Source: Apostichopus japonicus
Taxonomy: Eukaryota; Echinodermata; Holothuroidea; Aspidochirotida; Stichopodidae
Direction of reading: 5' to 3'
Assembly (NCBI RefSeq): GCF_037975245.1
Contig: NC_092563.1
Location: 26,536,960 to 26,600,959 of the forward strand
DNA length: 64,000 nt
Position numbers and translations under genes: made by a program. Shown piece by piece: positions 23,901 through 37,900 of this stretch; the first letter of the stretch is position 1, and each line of letters starts with the position of its first letter. Under the pieces are notes generated by a model. The model searched no databases, was not told the origin of the DNA, and saw nothing but the letters and a program-made list of their open reading frames with translations.

Positions 23901-26900
23901 TATAAATTACTTTCATAACAAATTTGAAGTATTTGCATCTTTAGAAATGTACCACATACCCTTCTTTTTCTTCAGCATGATATTACAGGTCATGTCCCAA
24001 TGTTAATAAACTAAAGACCTTTGCCACATTGCTTACTACATAGAGCCTCAAGCCATGGACCTCAATAACATGAAGTGAAATGTTTCTACTCTGCATTTCG
24101 TCATTACAGTTATTTTTGCATATCTCTTCCGTTCAGATGTCTATGATCACTCCCGAATCCACATCCAGGATCGTCTCTTTCTGCAAACGTCTTGGTTAAA
24201 GGGACACGTACTTGATGCATCGTTCAAAAAGTTCACACGCACACAACTCATGAAATTTGTAAGCTACAAGCCAAAGTGGACAGGTATGTCATAAGAATTA
24301 CTCGTATTTACCATTCTCTCTTTCTCTCTGTCATAGTCATTTTAATCAGTGACGAAGATGAAGAAACGTTTGGTTTTGATATGATTCTCGGAGACCTGTC
24401 ACCACTGTAACTCTGTCATAAAAATCACTCAGTTGCAGTCACTTAATGCTAACGTCGATAATATAATGTTTATCGTTATAGCTTACGGTTTGCAAAAATG
24501 TTAACTTTAAAGTTTTCTCCAATCTATTTGTATCTTATGTAAAAGTAAGAGGGCCTGACGTTTCGATCCTAGCAGGATCTACTTCAGGGCTGAATGACAA
24601 GTAACAGTAACAGAAAGGACAAATACAAGCACAGAATACAGACATGTTAATGAGCAGGGTGAACACAAAAGAGATAGATGTAAGAGGATTAGTAGACAAG
24701 GGATGGAAAAAAGAAAGACCAACAGGGGAAGAGGAGAGGTAGGAGATTAACTGTAGAGGGACAAAGAGAGGATTAAGGGACGATATTTGTATCTTATTAG
24801 ATGATTAAATAAGTGTTGGATAAACTAAGCAACCTTTCAGAATGTACGTTATTCCCAGACACACATGTCAGTTACGGTTTTCTTAACATTTCATTAATCA
24901 GTGATTTCAGGGTGGTCAGTAAAATGTCACTTGAAGTTTGTTGGGTTTTTTTATACCCTTTTTGACTTTCTAGCACATTTCAGGCTACACCGATGGTCTT
25001 TAAAAGATGAAGGAATATGAGTTATAAGTTGTGGTTTAAATAATGTTTATTCTCCATTCAATAGTTACGGATGCATTTACCAAGCAAGGAGAATGGAGTT
25101 ACGCCAAGACCAATGATCTAACCCGGCGACTGTTTCAGGAGCTGACTCACAAGATGAAACCGCAGGAGATGCTAGTGATACTGAAGAGAATCCTGGAAGA
25201 GGAAGAGGTTGGTCAGTTTCAAAAGAGAGGAATGTGTAATGCGAAATGATAAAAGTCATAAGACTTTTTTTACTATACTCACTGAGAAAGGTTTGTAAAA
25301 GTCTGTTAAAAGGCATGAAAATGTAGAGACCCATCCTCACAAAGAGAAAACAAGATGTTAAGAAACCTTAAATGGCTGTTAATGAAATGAACTTAAAGCG
25401 ATTGGCATTTCAATCCCATCATAATCACAAGAACAGATTCCCTTTATGACTAGTCTGTTGATCAATTCTGTCCAGGTGATGCCATAACTAGCCATCTTAT
25501 TATTTCTTGGGTTCCTTCTCACTTCTTCCAACTAATTCAATATTCAAATGTGCCACACACTGTGTTTAATATTTACAGATTAATACAACTGGCACAGATA
25601 ATAACATAGATTTGTAACAAGGTGAGGCAAAGAGTTAAACAAGCTCTATATTGTCTTTTTGTGTCCTTTTTGCAGGTCAACTGGAAGATAGCTTTGTCAT
25701 TTTCATCATATTTAATGGTGACTTCCACAGACATCACACCGATATTTAAAGGTAAATACAACTTATTGCAAACGATTTCCAGTATGCCCAAATATTCAAA
25801 ATTTATTGTGAACTGATTGGCAAGAGCTTGTTACTGTTGATTACCACGGCAACTGGTAATCTCCTTTTCCAACACAACACAATTGCTTGAGTAGCATAAT
25901 CTTTGGTTTTCGTTACTTTAATAGTGCCCAAGTTTGAAGAAATTAACAGAGTGGTCACTTCAAACAGTTTACTGCCTTACTGAGAGCATTTCCTTCATCC
26001 AGACACTTTAAGGGTGTGAAGACTCGCACAAAAAGAAACGTCTAATGTTGGTACGAATCTGACCTAGTTTCGAGTGAGGTGTCACAGAAGTGTTAGACAC
26101 CACCATCGATCCCAGAAAATACACACAAAGCTTGCTACCGTCGGTAATTAGACACTAGTGTACAGTCAGTACATACAGCTGTGGTCAATAGCCACAGCAC
26201 AGTGTATAAACGATACAGCGATGGACATCTCAGGTCCAGCTAAAGATAACAAGGTATCACCTTTCATTACTGTCTGCATTTTGTAGCGACACAAACAAAA
26301 CGTCACTTGCAAGCAACAGAAAGTAAACTTTTTCAGATGGCCCCACGCGGTTTGAGGCAAGTCTTCAATGCCTTTAAGTGGCTGATACCATCCTTCTCCA
26401 CGATTGAGAATAATTTGATGCATCTGAAGAGATAGGAAAGCATGTTTGAAAACTTGTTAATATTGAACTTGAAATCATACAACACTCTTACATTTGATTT
26501 TTCAGAGTTACTGGAGTATTTCTTGCAAGAGGCATTTGAATCATTTGAACAGGAAGGTCTGATATCTGCATTCCTATTGGCTAGACAAGCCACCAATGAG
26601 GGTGTCCATGTGTTCATGTCATATGAAGACTGGTTTCAAGTAAGTTCTTCTTCCATGAGTTTAATACCAGGCAAACATTCTTATCGTCTTCCATTAATTC
26701 AGCTAGTCACATGCTGATCGAAACCTCATAATGTTCAAACCGGAACGATGTAGTTGTCGATACGTGATCGAAAAAGGAGTGCTGGTGGGAACTGGACTAA
26801 GGTTAAATAACTGTAATTTTGAATGTAAAAATAACTGAACTGCTGTAATCACTGATTAAATATTACTGTGTTTTTTTTTGTAGTAGTTTCTTGATATTGT

Positions 26901-29900
26901 CATTTTATTGCTGTGTACCAATCTCTTTCCTCATTCGTTCCTTCGTTCGTTCGTTCGTTCGTTCGTTCGTTCGTTCGTTCGTTCGTTCGTTCGTTCGTTC
27001 GTTCGTTCGTTCGTTCGTTCGTTCGTTCGTTCATGCATTCATTCATTCATTCATTCATTGCTGATTCATCAAGTTTTCGACATGAAGTCTTCCAGAGTGA
27101 AATCGAATTTATTGACTGCATTATATAGTATCATTACATTTTATTTCTTGCCCTACCAAACTTGGACCTGTTATTAATCATTACGTGACAAAACCACAGA
27201 CGGGTTCCTTTTGGAGGAAAAGTGGCAAATCGATATCACAGTGTTACACAAGATGCTTCGTTTTGAAATCACATAACTATCACGTTAATGTCTTGCAGGG
27301 TTCCTTCTGCCGGTCAAATCATCCGTTCTTCTCGAGCAAGAAAGAGGTCACGTTCTTCCTCTCTTTCCTAACAAATCTGGTGCCTCTGGAATCAGCTCAG
27401 TTCTTAAAGGTAACAAGAGGTCATGAATATTCATGGTCGAGATTCAGTAGTTTTCTTCTGCAGGTTTGGTATTTCTTTACTTCCACATTTTCAGAAAGAG
27501 AGATTTTAAGACTTACTTCCCTTTTCGTAGCTATCTCTTAAATACCCTGTCTAAAGACAGCTGTTTATCCAGCCTTTGTGTGATGTGAAGCATATATAAC
27601 ACATCAAATGCGACATGTTTGGCTTCCTACAAGGGGCAGTCTTTGAACAGAAATGGGTCAAAAATTCTTACAGAAATGACTGTAGGAAAAAAGAACTAAA
27701 TGAAACTTTTGGCTCCATTTGATGATTCCAAACAGCTGTGGATATCAATGGAATATTGAAACAGAGTGACCTGTAACTCCACCTGACTAAGGCTTTGGTG
27801 GCATCACGTCTAACTTACTGCTGTAGCACTTGGACCATGATAGTGGCTGACATGCATCGCCTTGATGCGTTGGGCAGAGAAGTATGGCGCCGTTTGCTAG
27901 GCCTAACTTGGAACAATTACGTGTCAAATGATGAGTTGAACGCAAAGATTGCAGGACGTCGGTTGTTCTCTCATCAAAATGTTCTTCAACGTAAAGCACA
28001 GTGGTGCGGACACGCTGTGCGGAGTGAAGGTCTAACTGTGGCTGTACTGTATGGCTTACTGTACTGTATGCTGTACTGTATGGACGTCCACATATGCGTT
28101 GGATTGACAACTTAACCAAATGGTCCCGTCGTTTTGCTAACCACCTGATTGAAGATGGCAGACGTCGGATTAATATTAATAAGTGCTGTGAACCTCATGA
28201 TGTGTATAATCTTCGAGGAGGTCAATGGGCCAATTTGGCATATGACTATTGATTGATTGACCTGTAATATGCACTTTCCTTTGAGTTAATCCATTAATAA
28301 TCCATTAATAATAATAATTAATAGTAAACTCCTTATGGCACTATTACAACATATAGACATGAGTTAAAAATTGTTTTAGCAGTTTCTCTGTACTGCAATT
28401 TTCAAGTTATACCATAAATGTTTAGCTTTTGCTTGGTTGGTTTTCAGCTACATGTTAAAAACAATTTCCCTTTATTTTAATTTTAAAGTTGGGGAAAGTT
28501 GCAAAAAAGATGTCATTTTCTCAGTGTTGTGATATGTGATATTAAAATTATATATATGGTAGCATGGATGAAATTAGTATGATTAAACAGAGCAATGGTT
28601 ATATTAAATCCAATTTTCTGCTATGATCTTAGACAAGATTTGAAATGTAGACAAGATGTCATGAAAAAGATTGAAGTTTTGTTTGTTTTTGTGACAGATG
28701 GAGAAAAAATGGAAATAAGTGGTATTCTGACAAAGAAGGATAAAAGCGAATGAAATTATTTCGTCTTGTGGTCATTCAATAGAAGCAAAATATTATTCAG
28801 CAAGTTTGCAGTACTACTAACAGTCTGTGCTACATCTCATGTGACCTGCATCTGTAACCTCTGACACTCTGACCTCTAATACATTCATGACAACAGCCTG
28901 TTTATCCTACAGGTCCATGTACAACACTCATCATTCATCCCAGCAAAGTATAATGTGTTACTAGATGATTATATTACCCTGGCAAAGACAAGGCTTACAG
29001 ACTTAAAGGTTCGTTTTTCATTATTTATGATTTAAATGGCTTATTGATTACAGATATGTATTCCAGTCATCACGTACCATGTTGGAAGTAAATAAATGTG
29101 TATTGCCTTCATGCCTTGCTTTCATTTATATCATAGTGGGCTCGGTGCCTTTTAACAGCACTGACATTTGACAATTATAACTTGCTATTCCATATCATGG
29201 GAAACTTGCTTGTCTCCGACCACCAATTCTTAGCAGTTTCACGTAAGCATAAGGAATGTTAGTGATAGTGAGAAGCAAGTACTTTTAACATCAAATGAAA
29301 GTTAAATTGTTGTTAGTAATTAATGACACATTCCGTTATAAGAAGAAGTTGCACAAACATCTTCATACTAGTCTCATTGGCCAATGCCATTCAATCATTT
29401 TCTGTGCTTGTCGATTATTTTAATCTTTCGTCCAGCTTAGTTTGTAGGGTCATGTGCATTGCAAGAAGAATGTTTCTTGCATGAGCAGCTCATATAATTA
29501 ATATCATTCTTATAATATTGTCTTATTTTATTTTTATTGTCTTATTTTATTTTAATTTTTTAATTTATTTTATTATTCATTATTTTTATTTGTTTATTAT
29601 TATTATTTTTATGATAATATTGTTGCATAATAACCTGAAATACTTGTGCTTTATTACCTCATCCGACCAATATCTATGTTGACTAATGTAGCAGACTTTT
29701 GGTTTATATTTTGGGTATTATCAATTAAAGAGATTTGATTGGTAAGGGCTGTTAGACAATTAAAAGATCTTAGAACACATTTTACAATATTTGAGACTGA
29801 AGCGTTTGCCTGGAATTTTACTATAACTCATCTGGTTTCAATCCAGGTACCTTGGGATTCGACTGGGATCTTTAAGCAGAAACCATCGGAGACTAATACA

Positions 29901-31867
29901 AGAGTTAAAGATGAGGTAAGTATTACAAATTGAAAACATGAAAAGCAGCCATGACATACCCATATCCTGTCTTTCATCTTGTTTTACTATGGTGCAGGGG
30001 GTTGTGAAGCTGGGGGAGGTGACATAATTTAATTGAAAAGAAACAGTTTAAAACACATCTTTTGTCTTGTTTAATAAACAGTACAGTGGTAAGGTACAGT
30101 GAGAAAAACCTACTGCCTGGTGGATGTCAGCAGGTGCAATGATATTACAAAAATCTCTGATTAGTTGTTTGGAGCCTCAATGTTCTTCATTACACCTGAA
30201 AGTACATAGTGATAAAATGAAAAGTGCTACCTTAGAGAATTGGAAATTATGAAAGTTAGTAGCATAATGCATGCCTGACCATGAAGCACTCTTCCAAATT
30301 GTAAAGATCCAACCAAAGATACCGAAGGTTTAGCTTGGATCAACATTGGACATAATGGACAAGTCTCAATCAGGTTTACTCCTCTGATATGTAATTAACT
30401 TGCCCAAGTAACTGTTTTTGCAGAGTTTATTTATTACTTCTCTTCTTGTAACAATACCTTGGGTACGCCCTCGTTCTATCAGACGAAGAATCCAGCAGAG
30501 GCAGATGTTAACAGAGCAGTGGATGCCTTTGAAAAGACTGGAAAAATACCATCTACCGTCCTCCAAGCCATGTAAGTATGGAGCAGTACTAGTGGTTTTT
30601 GGACTAGTGGTATCCTGGCTTAGTTTTCTGTACTAGCACTCACCCCCTCACAGATGCGTAATCATGCTCTGACATTTTGGGAAATTTAATATAGACTCGA
30701 GGACTTGAGGACTCATGGTACTCATGCTTGTAATGTAGTACTGAATACAAGTATGTGGTATCATTAATGACTTAAATTGATATAGCCATTACAAAGCTTG
30801 TCAGCTAATGTAAGTAAATGTTGCCAAGACATTTTATCACCCAGTGGTATGTTTCTATCATTTCTCTTTCTTGTTTCTTTCACATAAGAACCCACAATAT
30901 CTCCTTCCATCCTCCACCCACCACCTCCCCCCCCCCCGGCCCCCACGGAAAAAAAAAATAGTAAAAGAACTGTTTGGTATGCTATTCAAAGCTTAATAAT
31001 CAGGGGGGGGATGCGTCAAAAAAATACCGCAAGAAATGTGACAAAAGTATTAAAAACATCAACTTCCTGTTCTTTGCTGCCACTGCTCTCTCGTATCATA
31101 GTTACCTTTATATTATTGGCAATTGCAAGTATCTGTGTCAATATTCTTTTTCTTAATTCTTCCCGTAGCATGTTTAGAAGAAAATACTTTCATTCGTATT
31201 TCTTACCGACGTTACTTGCACCAAGAATGGTGAGTCACTGTAGCTTTATATTAACCTTACAATTCATGAAATAAAAATGCTTGTTGTAAAACAGTGCCAG
31301 AAATTAAGAACTCCATGTACTGTAGCTGTGTGGTGTACTCTTTTGATTCTGTCTGTAGAAATAATAATATTTGACAAAACTAGTCGACAACCTGATGACA
31401 CTTGATGCTCTGTACTACAATGTCCTAATCAATCAATATTTATTATCACATAGTAGTCTGCAAACTGAATTAACTTGATGATTTGTACCACAATGTCCTA
31501 ATCAATCAATATTTATCATAACATATTAGTCCTCAACCCAAAGACACTGTATGTTCTGTACCACAATGTTCTAATCAGTCAATATTTATTATTACATAGT
31601 AGTCTGCAAACTGAATTAACTTTATGTTTTGTACCACGTTGTACCCATCAATCAACTATATTATATAAAAGCTGCATTTTGTGTTCAACTCTTTAAATCA
31701 CTGTTATCCATTTACAATGATATTTCTCCTCAGCTTCCTGATATTCCTGACAGTAAGATGAAGTTTATCATGGCTCTCAATCAGTGAGTTTCTGTTTACC
31801 AGTAGTTATTTTCATCTGTGTTTATATTTATGTATATATCTGATGCATTCATTAACAACAGACAAAT

Positions 31868-31923
<56 letters not shown>

Positions 31924-34900
31924 AATAATATCTGATTATTACATTTCTGTCTCCTTACATTTTCAACCAATTGAAATTTCCTAAAAGTTTGTTTTTCTAT
32001 TAGTTAACACTGAATGAACACATTCATAAGATACGGTCCTGCTAAAACTGCCCTTGCGCTTGGTCCACCTTAAATCTCTCCATTGTAAAATTTAGGATAA
32101 TGTGCAAAATGAACCCACTAGGTATTAAAATATGTAATGTATTCAGTATGTTAAACAAAGTAAAAAAAAAAAACTTTAAAGAAAGCTTAATTTTTTTTAT
32201 TATGGCAAGATCAAAGAGTTTCCTTTTCAATGAACTAGCTCATACTGAATTAATTTATTTGTTATTTATCTGCATATCCATAGTTTTGCGTTACCTTGTC
32301 TCTTATTTATTTCTTTGTTTCCTCTCTGATTCACATGCTGATATCCTTTCTTGATTGTCAGCTACTTTCCGTCTTTCTCTTTGGAAGTTCATTTAAATTT
32401 TACTGTTAATACTTTGACCGACTCCCAGCATCTTTTCCACTGTGTTTTGTTATTGTTGTTTTTTTATGTCAGGGCAAACAAAATTCCATCAGAGAAGTTC
32501 CTCGAGTATGAACAGAGATGTGGAGAGATGCTCAACGAATTACTGGAAGGTAAGTCGGACGAAATATACAGTCACTGATTGGTGCATTTAAGTATTATGG
32601 TGTGTTTGAGGTACCAGAAGAGAGGTATTAAGAAAACCTGAAACTATAATTGTCAGGAACTCAACATTATGTAGTCACATAGATTTCACAAAAACTATGT
32701 CAAAAATCATTGCTAATTACACAAAATATTTGCATATTGCATAATAATTATTCTTATTGATTATTGACTATTCTTATTGATATTAGAATTCTTTCTTCCT
32801 TCGATTTCCTTCATGTCCCGCTTTCAAAGCCCTTGCACTGACAGTACAAGCAGGATGAATAATATGTTTTTATTCAGATAAAGGTTCAGAAGAACTGTTC
32901 ATACTGTCAGTACAAGTGCTTTAGAAGCATGATATGAGAAGACAGTATAGAGTGGTACTAGCATTCAAACTTGTGCCAAATGGCTGCAATAAATCATTTT
33001 ATACTAGATGTTCATAAAGTACTTAACATTCAAGGTTTTCTGTGTTCTGCCAAAAAAAGACAATAAGCTGATTTAATTTTCTACCATTTTAAAGCAGTTT
33101 GTAACTATAAACAAAAGTTTCTGCACATCAAGAAACATGGCAAAAGGAGTATAAAAGACAGGCATTATTTAACCCAAGTCATATTCCGTGGTCTAATGCT
33201 ATAAACTTTCTCTCTTTTTATTGTCAATTCTCAGAGGCTTTCTCTGAGGAGGTCATGGAGGTTATTTTGGAGCCATTGGATGCCCTTAAAGCTGATATCA
33301 GTAAACTGGCAGTGATTGTAGCAACAGGAGATTGTCAAGGTGAGAAAACAAACCTAAACAAACTAGAGGTTAATGGAGCCATAGTGGGTTGCCAAGAACT
33401 CTTGAGTACTCGACCCTTCTAGTTATGGAAGGAGAATGCCCCATATATCATTTGACAGGGTGTAAGTTAGGCCCTTCCTTTCTAAAGTGCGACCACTAAA
33501 GTGCCTGTTTAATTCGCATTTAAGGACACAAGGAGGAGCTGACTGGTTTGCTATTATGTAATAACGTCTTAATATGATAATCAGATTTTCTTTCATATGA
33601 CAAATGCTATGATCAAATAAATAGATTTGGCAGCAAGGAAACCTACAATCTAAAGAGGTTTTGGGTTTAGGCCCTCACCTGACAAGCAAACGAATGCTGG
33701 TTTTTGCATCCAAGACTTATCAAAGTTTAAATTGTTTTCAGGTTAAAGTCATTATAATGTAAACTTGTTAACAAGACTCCCATCTGGTGTCTGCTGTGAA
33801 GTGCAAAGATACAATTCATGGAGCTGTCCTGTTTCTATGAGCGCTTTAATGCAATTGAGTACTAAAAACGATTTAGCTGTATATACTAGTTCTTGCAAGT
33901 GAACTTACACAGTGCAGAACATAGGAACTAGAGAAGCAAACACAACATAACTGCCTGTCTACAGAGAGACATAAAGTGATTAATATCTTTCTGTTCTCTA
34001 CAGATGATTTGAGACGTCAGTTATCAGTGATGGCAGATTCTTTGAAGATGATGCTTAGAAGTGCCGAGGGAGAAACATATCAGAGTGTAGTGGACTTGGA
34101 GCAAGTTGTGATCGATAAACAATTAACAGAGGTTAATATCTTGGTTTTTGTACCTTAGTTTATATCTTAACATAACAATATGTATTCTATTTTACACCTT
34201 GATAGCTAGTAATGCATGGTCAATCAAGGCAAGTCTTGTATTTGCTGAAAGCTGCAGCACTCATGGACTCAGTTTCTTGTCTTCAATGCTATGGCTTGTA
34301 TTCGGTTTTCTTTGTATGGTCTAACAAAAGAAATTTAAAAAAAGACAAAGGAAACAAAATCACCTCAGCAAAGATTGTTTGTGGATCCAAAACCTTCGCA
34401 TCATTCAAATTACATGGTTTCAACATCTGCGATGTGAATGACTAAACCTCCCCTCCCCATCCTCCTCCCCCTCCCCCCACACACACACACACTCCAGCCT
34501 CCAGCCTCTCTCATCTTTACTATTCACTTTCACATGCGTTCTGTCTGAATCCCCTTTCCTTCCTGTTCTCCTCCATTAATAATTACCCCCCTGTCCCCCC
34601 CCTCAACACCCCTATTATTTTATCTCCACAGCTCGTAATCCTTTCATAACTCTTTCCTTTTATCTTACCTCTCCTTTATTGTTTCCATTTTTACTCTACT
34701 CATTGCTCATCTTAACTGACTGTCCATCTGTGTCTCTTAATGTGCTCTCAGTTTTTTTATTTTATTATAAAGTTAGCCTCTGATGAATGTCCTACTAGAA
34801 ACATGGAAACGTCAGGCATCTAACTTTCACAGAGAGAAAAAAAAAACAATGTTAGTGTCTGCAGTTACATTAGAGATGTTTTGTGAAATAAACCCACTAT

Positions 34901-37900
34901 GTGAATATTAAGCCATTAATCCCTCTTACGATCTTTCCTTGTTTGTATTAGATTGTTGATGTACTGCTTGGCAGTTTCTCAGAAGAAGCATCAGATGGTG
35001 ACACTGCTAGAGGTCAAAGGTCACATCACTGGTTGGATTCCTTTGTCACAATGCTCTCTGGACATCCAGCTCTCCATGTGGCATTATTCAAGAGATTGTG
35101 GATGATGCAAAGGGTAAATAAAATGAAAATTTAACTATGATCAGTTTTGTGAAATTCTTAATAGTTTTGCTAGTATTTCATATAAAAAAGGTTCATTAAT
35201 ATTACCTGGAAATATGAATGGTGAATATTAGTCACTCATGCACTGAATTCAAGCAGTGGTTTGTAGCCAGCCTCAAAGATATTTTTATCACAGAGGTGTT
35301 TTAATTGCCTAATATATACTCAAGCTGTAAGATATATTTCTACTTTCGTGAACAGAAAAACAGAATCAGAAAGATTACAAATTTATTTGTTACAGATAAA
35401 GAACAGACTTAGAAATTGTGAGAAACCAAAAAGCGTAAGAACGGAATTCAGAGAAGAAATACTGAAATACAGTTCTTGTGCAAGTGCTTGAATGAAAGAA
35501 CAGAAAAAATAGAAATAAGGTTAGAAGAAAAGACAAAAACACACATAATCAGTGTCTGTGAATAATTTGAAATGTTAGAACCTAAGCAATTACGTTTTCG
35601 TAATTTTAGGGAGACAAAGTTTTTTGCAGACACTTATATCCTTCCAAGGTAGATTGTTTAGTCTCCCTCAGGCTGGTAATATGCAATATATTGATGAAAC
35701 CGAAAAGAGTTTGGTCACAAAGTGATTGTAATTTAATCAATCTTGGACTATTCCAGGCCATTTTTAAGCATACGAACATGATTTGCAAAACTGCTTTTCT
35801 TTGCAGCAGAATCTACATAGTTCATCAAAAGTATAGATGCCATTCAAACCAAACATGAAGGCTGATATGTTAACTAGATAATATCCCAAAGTTCAAAACA
35901 AAGAATTTTGTTCAAAAAGTGAAAAATGTGCCATACTCATAGGGTTGCACCTGGCCATCAGGTTTGTAGCATTGCATTATGGGATCATCCCCAGTATTCT
36001 CCTAGAAACACAATATTTCATTTGTGAGAAATGTGTAATATTAAAGTTAAGCCACTTTCTACCTTCAAAATATATATATTTTGTTTTCCGTTTTCTTTCC
36101 TTGTGTCTAGGATAACCACAGCAATGCTATCAGTATGGTTGGTTTTGGTAGTCTTTTTGCTTACCTTCACTACCACAGGGGTCTCTTCCCAAAGGTCAAA
36201 GTTCCACAAATTGTAAGTAATCATCACATCAGCCAATCAGTGATGACGAAAGCTATTTGTCATTGATCTTCTCTTGCATCTTATCAGCTCATTGCAGGCA
36301 CGTGGTAGAAATAGACGATCCTCATACCATGTACTGGATTGTACGTTCTCTGATGCGAGATACTGCAGTGTAGTTTTGTACCATGTACTGGATTCTATGT
36401 TCTCTCAATGCGAGATAGTGCAGTGTAGTATCTTACTAGGAACTGGAATGTATCTTCTGTGATGTGAGAGATACTGCAGTGTAGTTTTGTACCATGTACT
36501 GGATTGTATGTTCTGCCAATGCAAGATACTGCAGTGTAGTTTCGTACCATGGACTGGATTCTATGTTCTCTCAATGCTAGATACTGCAGTGTAGTATCTT
36601 ACTATGTACTGGAATGTATCTTCTGTGATGTGAGATACTGCAGTGTAGTTTCGTACCATGTACTGGATTCTATGTTCTCTCAATGCTAGATACTGCAGTG
36701 TAGTATCTTACTATGTACTGGATTGTATCTTCTGTGATGTGAGATACTGCAGTGTAGTTTCGTACCATGTACTGGATTGTACTTTCTCTGATGCAATTCT
36801 TAATTTAAACACTATGTGCTGCGATGCACTCTGCTGACAATAAAACTACATTAATTTAATATCAATAACACAGGATAAGGTAGAAGGGTGTTCTTGTAGT
36901 ACCTGAGAATGTAGAACAAAAGGTGTATTGTTATACTTGTTAAGGTTGAACAAAAGGTGTTATTGTTATATCCGAGAAGGTGTTATTCACTGTCAATTCT
37001 TTGTTTTTGTTTACATTGCTAGACTGGACAGCGCACATTATTAGAGCTTGTGTCTGAATTACATCCGTGCTCAACAGCTGACGAGATGGCTTCAAGCCTC
37101 AGGTATATCATTAGTTAGTTAATATACTTAACAGTGATTTCTAGCCTACCACATACTTTCCTGGATCAGCTAATATGTATGCTCAGGTGGTTTGACATAA
37201 CCTTGGGTTTACATGTATGACATGAGGGGTTTACATAATGCTATCATGCATATGTTCATATAATGTTTATGAGTAACTTAATTTATCTTTTTACCATTAA
37301 TTCTACAATATTTATTCAATTAGTGTGTCATGAATTTTGAGGTCAAAGGTTACCTGAGATTGATTGAGGTCATATTGAGTCCAGTTGTGACTATTCATAT
37401 GAACCTCTGTACTATTGGTGATCTAGTTCAAAGGCATTGAAGACTCGCCCCAAACCATGTGCCACGCTCTGAAAAAGTTAACTTCTGTTGCTTGCAAGTG
37501 AAGTTTTTCTCTTGTCGCTACAAAATGCAGACAGTAATGAAACGTGATACCTTGCTATCTTTAGCTGAACCTTAGATGTCCATCGCTGTATCGTTTGTAT
37601 ACTGTGCTGTGGGTATTGACCGCAGCTGTATTTACTGACTGTACACTAGTGTCTAATTACCGACAGTAGCAAGCTGTGTGTGTATTTTCTGGGATCGATG
37701 GTGGTGTCTAACACTTCTGTTACACCTCATTCGAAACTAGGTCAGATTACCGGCATTAGACGTTTCTTTTTGCGCGAGTCTTCACACCCTTAAAATGAAT
37801 CTCATCATGTGAACCTCTGTACCATTGGTGATCTAGTTTAAACAATCTCATCATTTCTTGCTGATTCCATATTCAGATTTCTCTTTGGAGCTATAGAAGG

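Larger units (their letters stand above)
20714..25751 (+). other. FANCA N-terminal region exons
   Basis: Seven exons in this span encode the N-terminal part of the alpha-solenoid. Recognisable segments are [17 protein letters not shown] sequence near residues 80-90, [20 protein letters not shown] opening the exon at 22558, [19 protein letters not shown] at 24137, [20 protein letters not shown] at 25065 and [15 protein letters not shown] at 25676. The donor after 25207 reads GTTGGT, weaker than its neighbours, but it is required by phase and by the EEEE-VNWK junction that parallels human QEVHWQ. Confidence 0.9.

Noticed and set aside
26908-27177. 89- and 71-codon frames rich in RSFV
   Set aside because: They are translations of the (CGTT)n microsatellite.
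27787-28119. Overlapping 106- and 110-codon frames as cellular genes
   Set aside because: The plus-strand frame is a piece of a LINE reverse-transcriptase tail and the minus-strand frame is its shadow.
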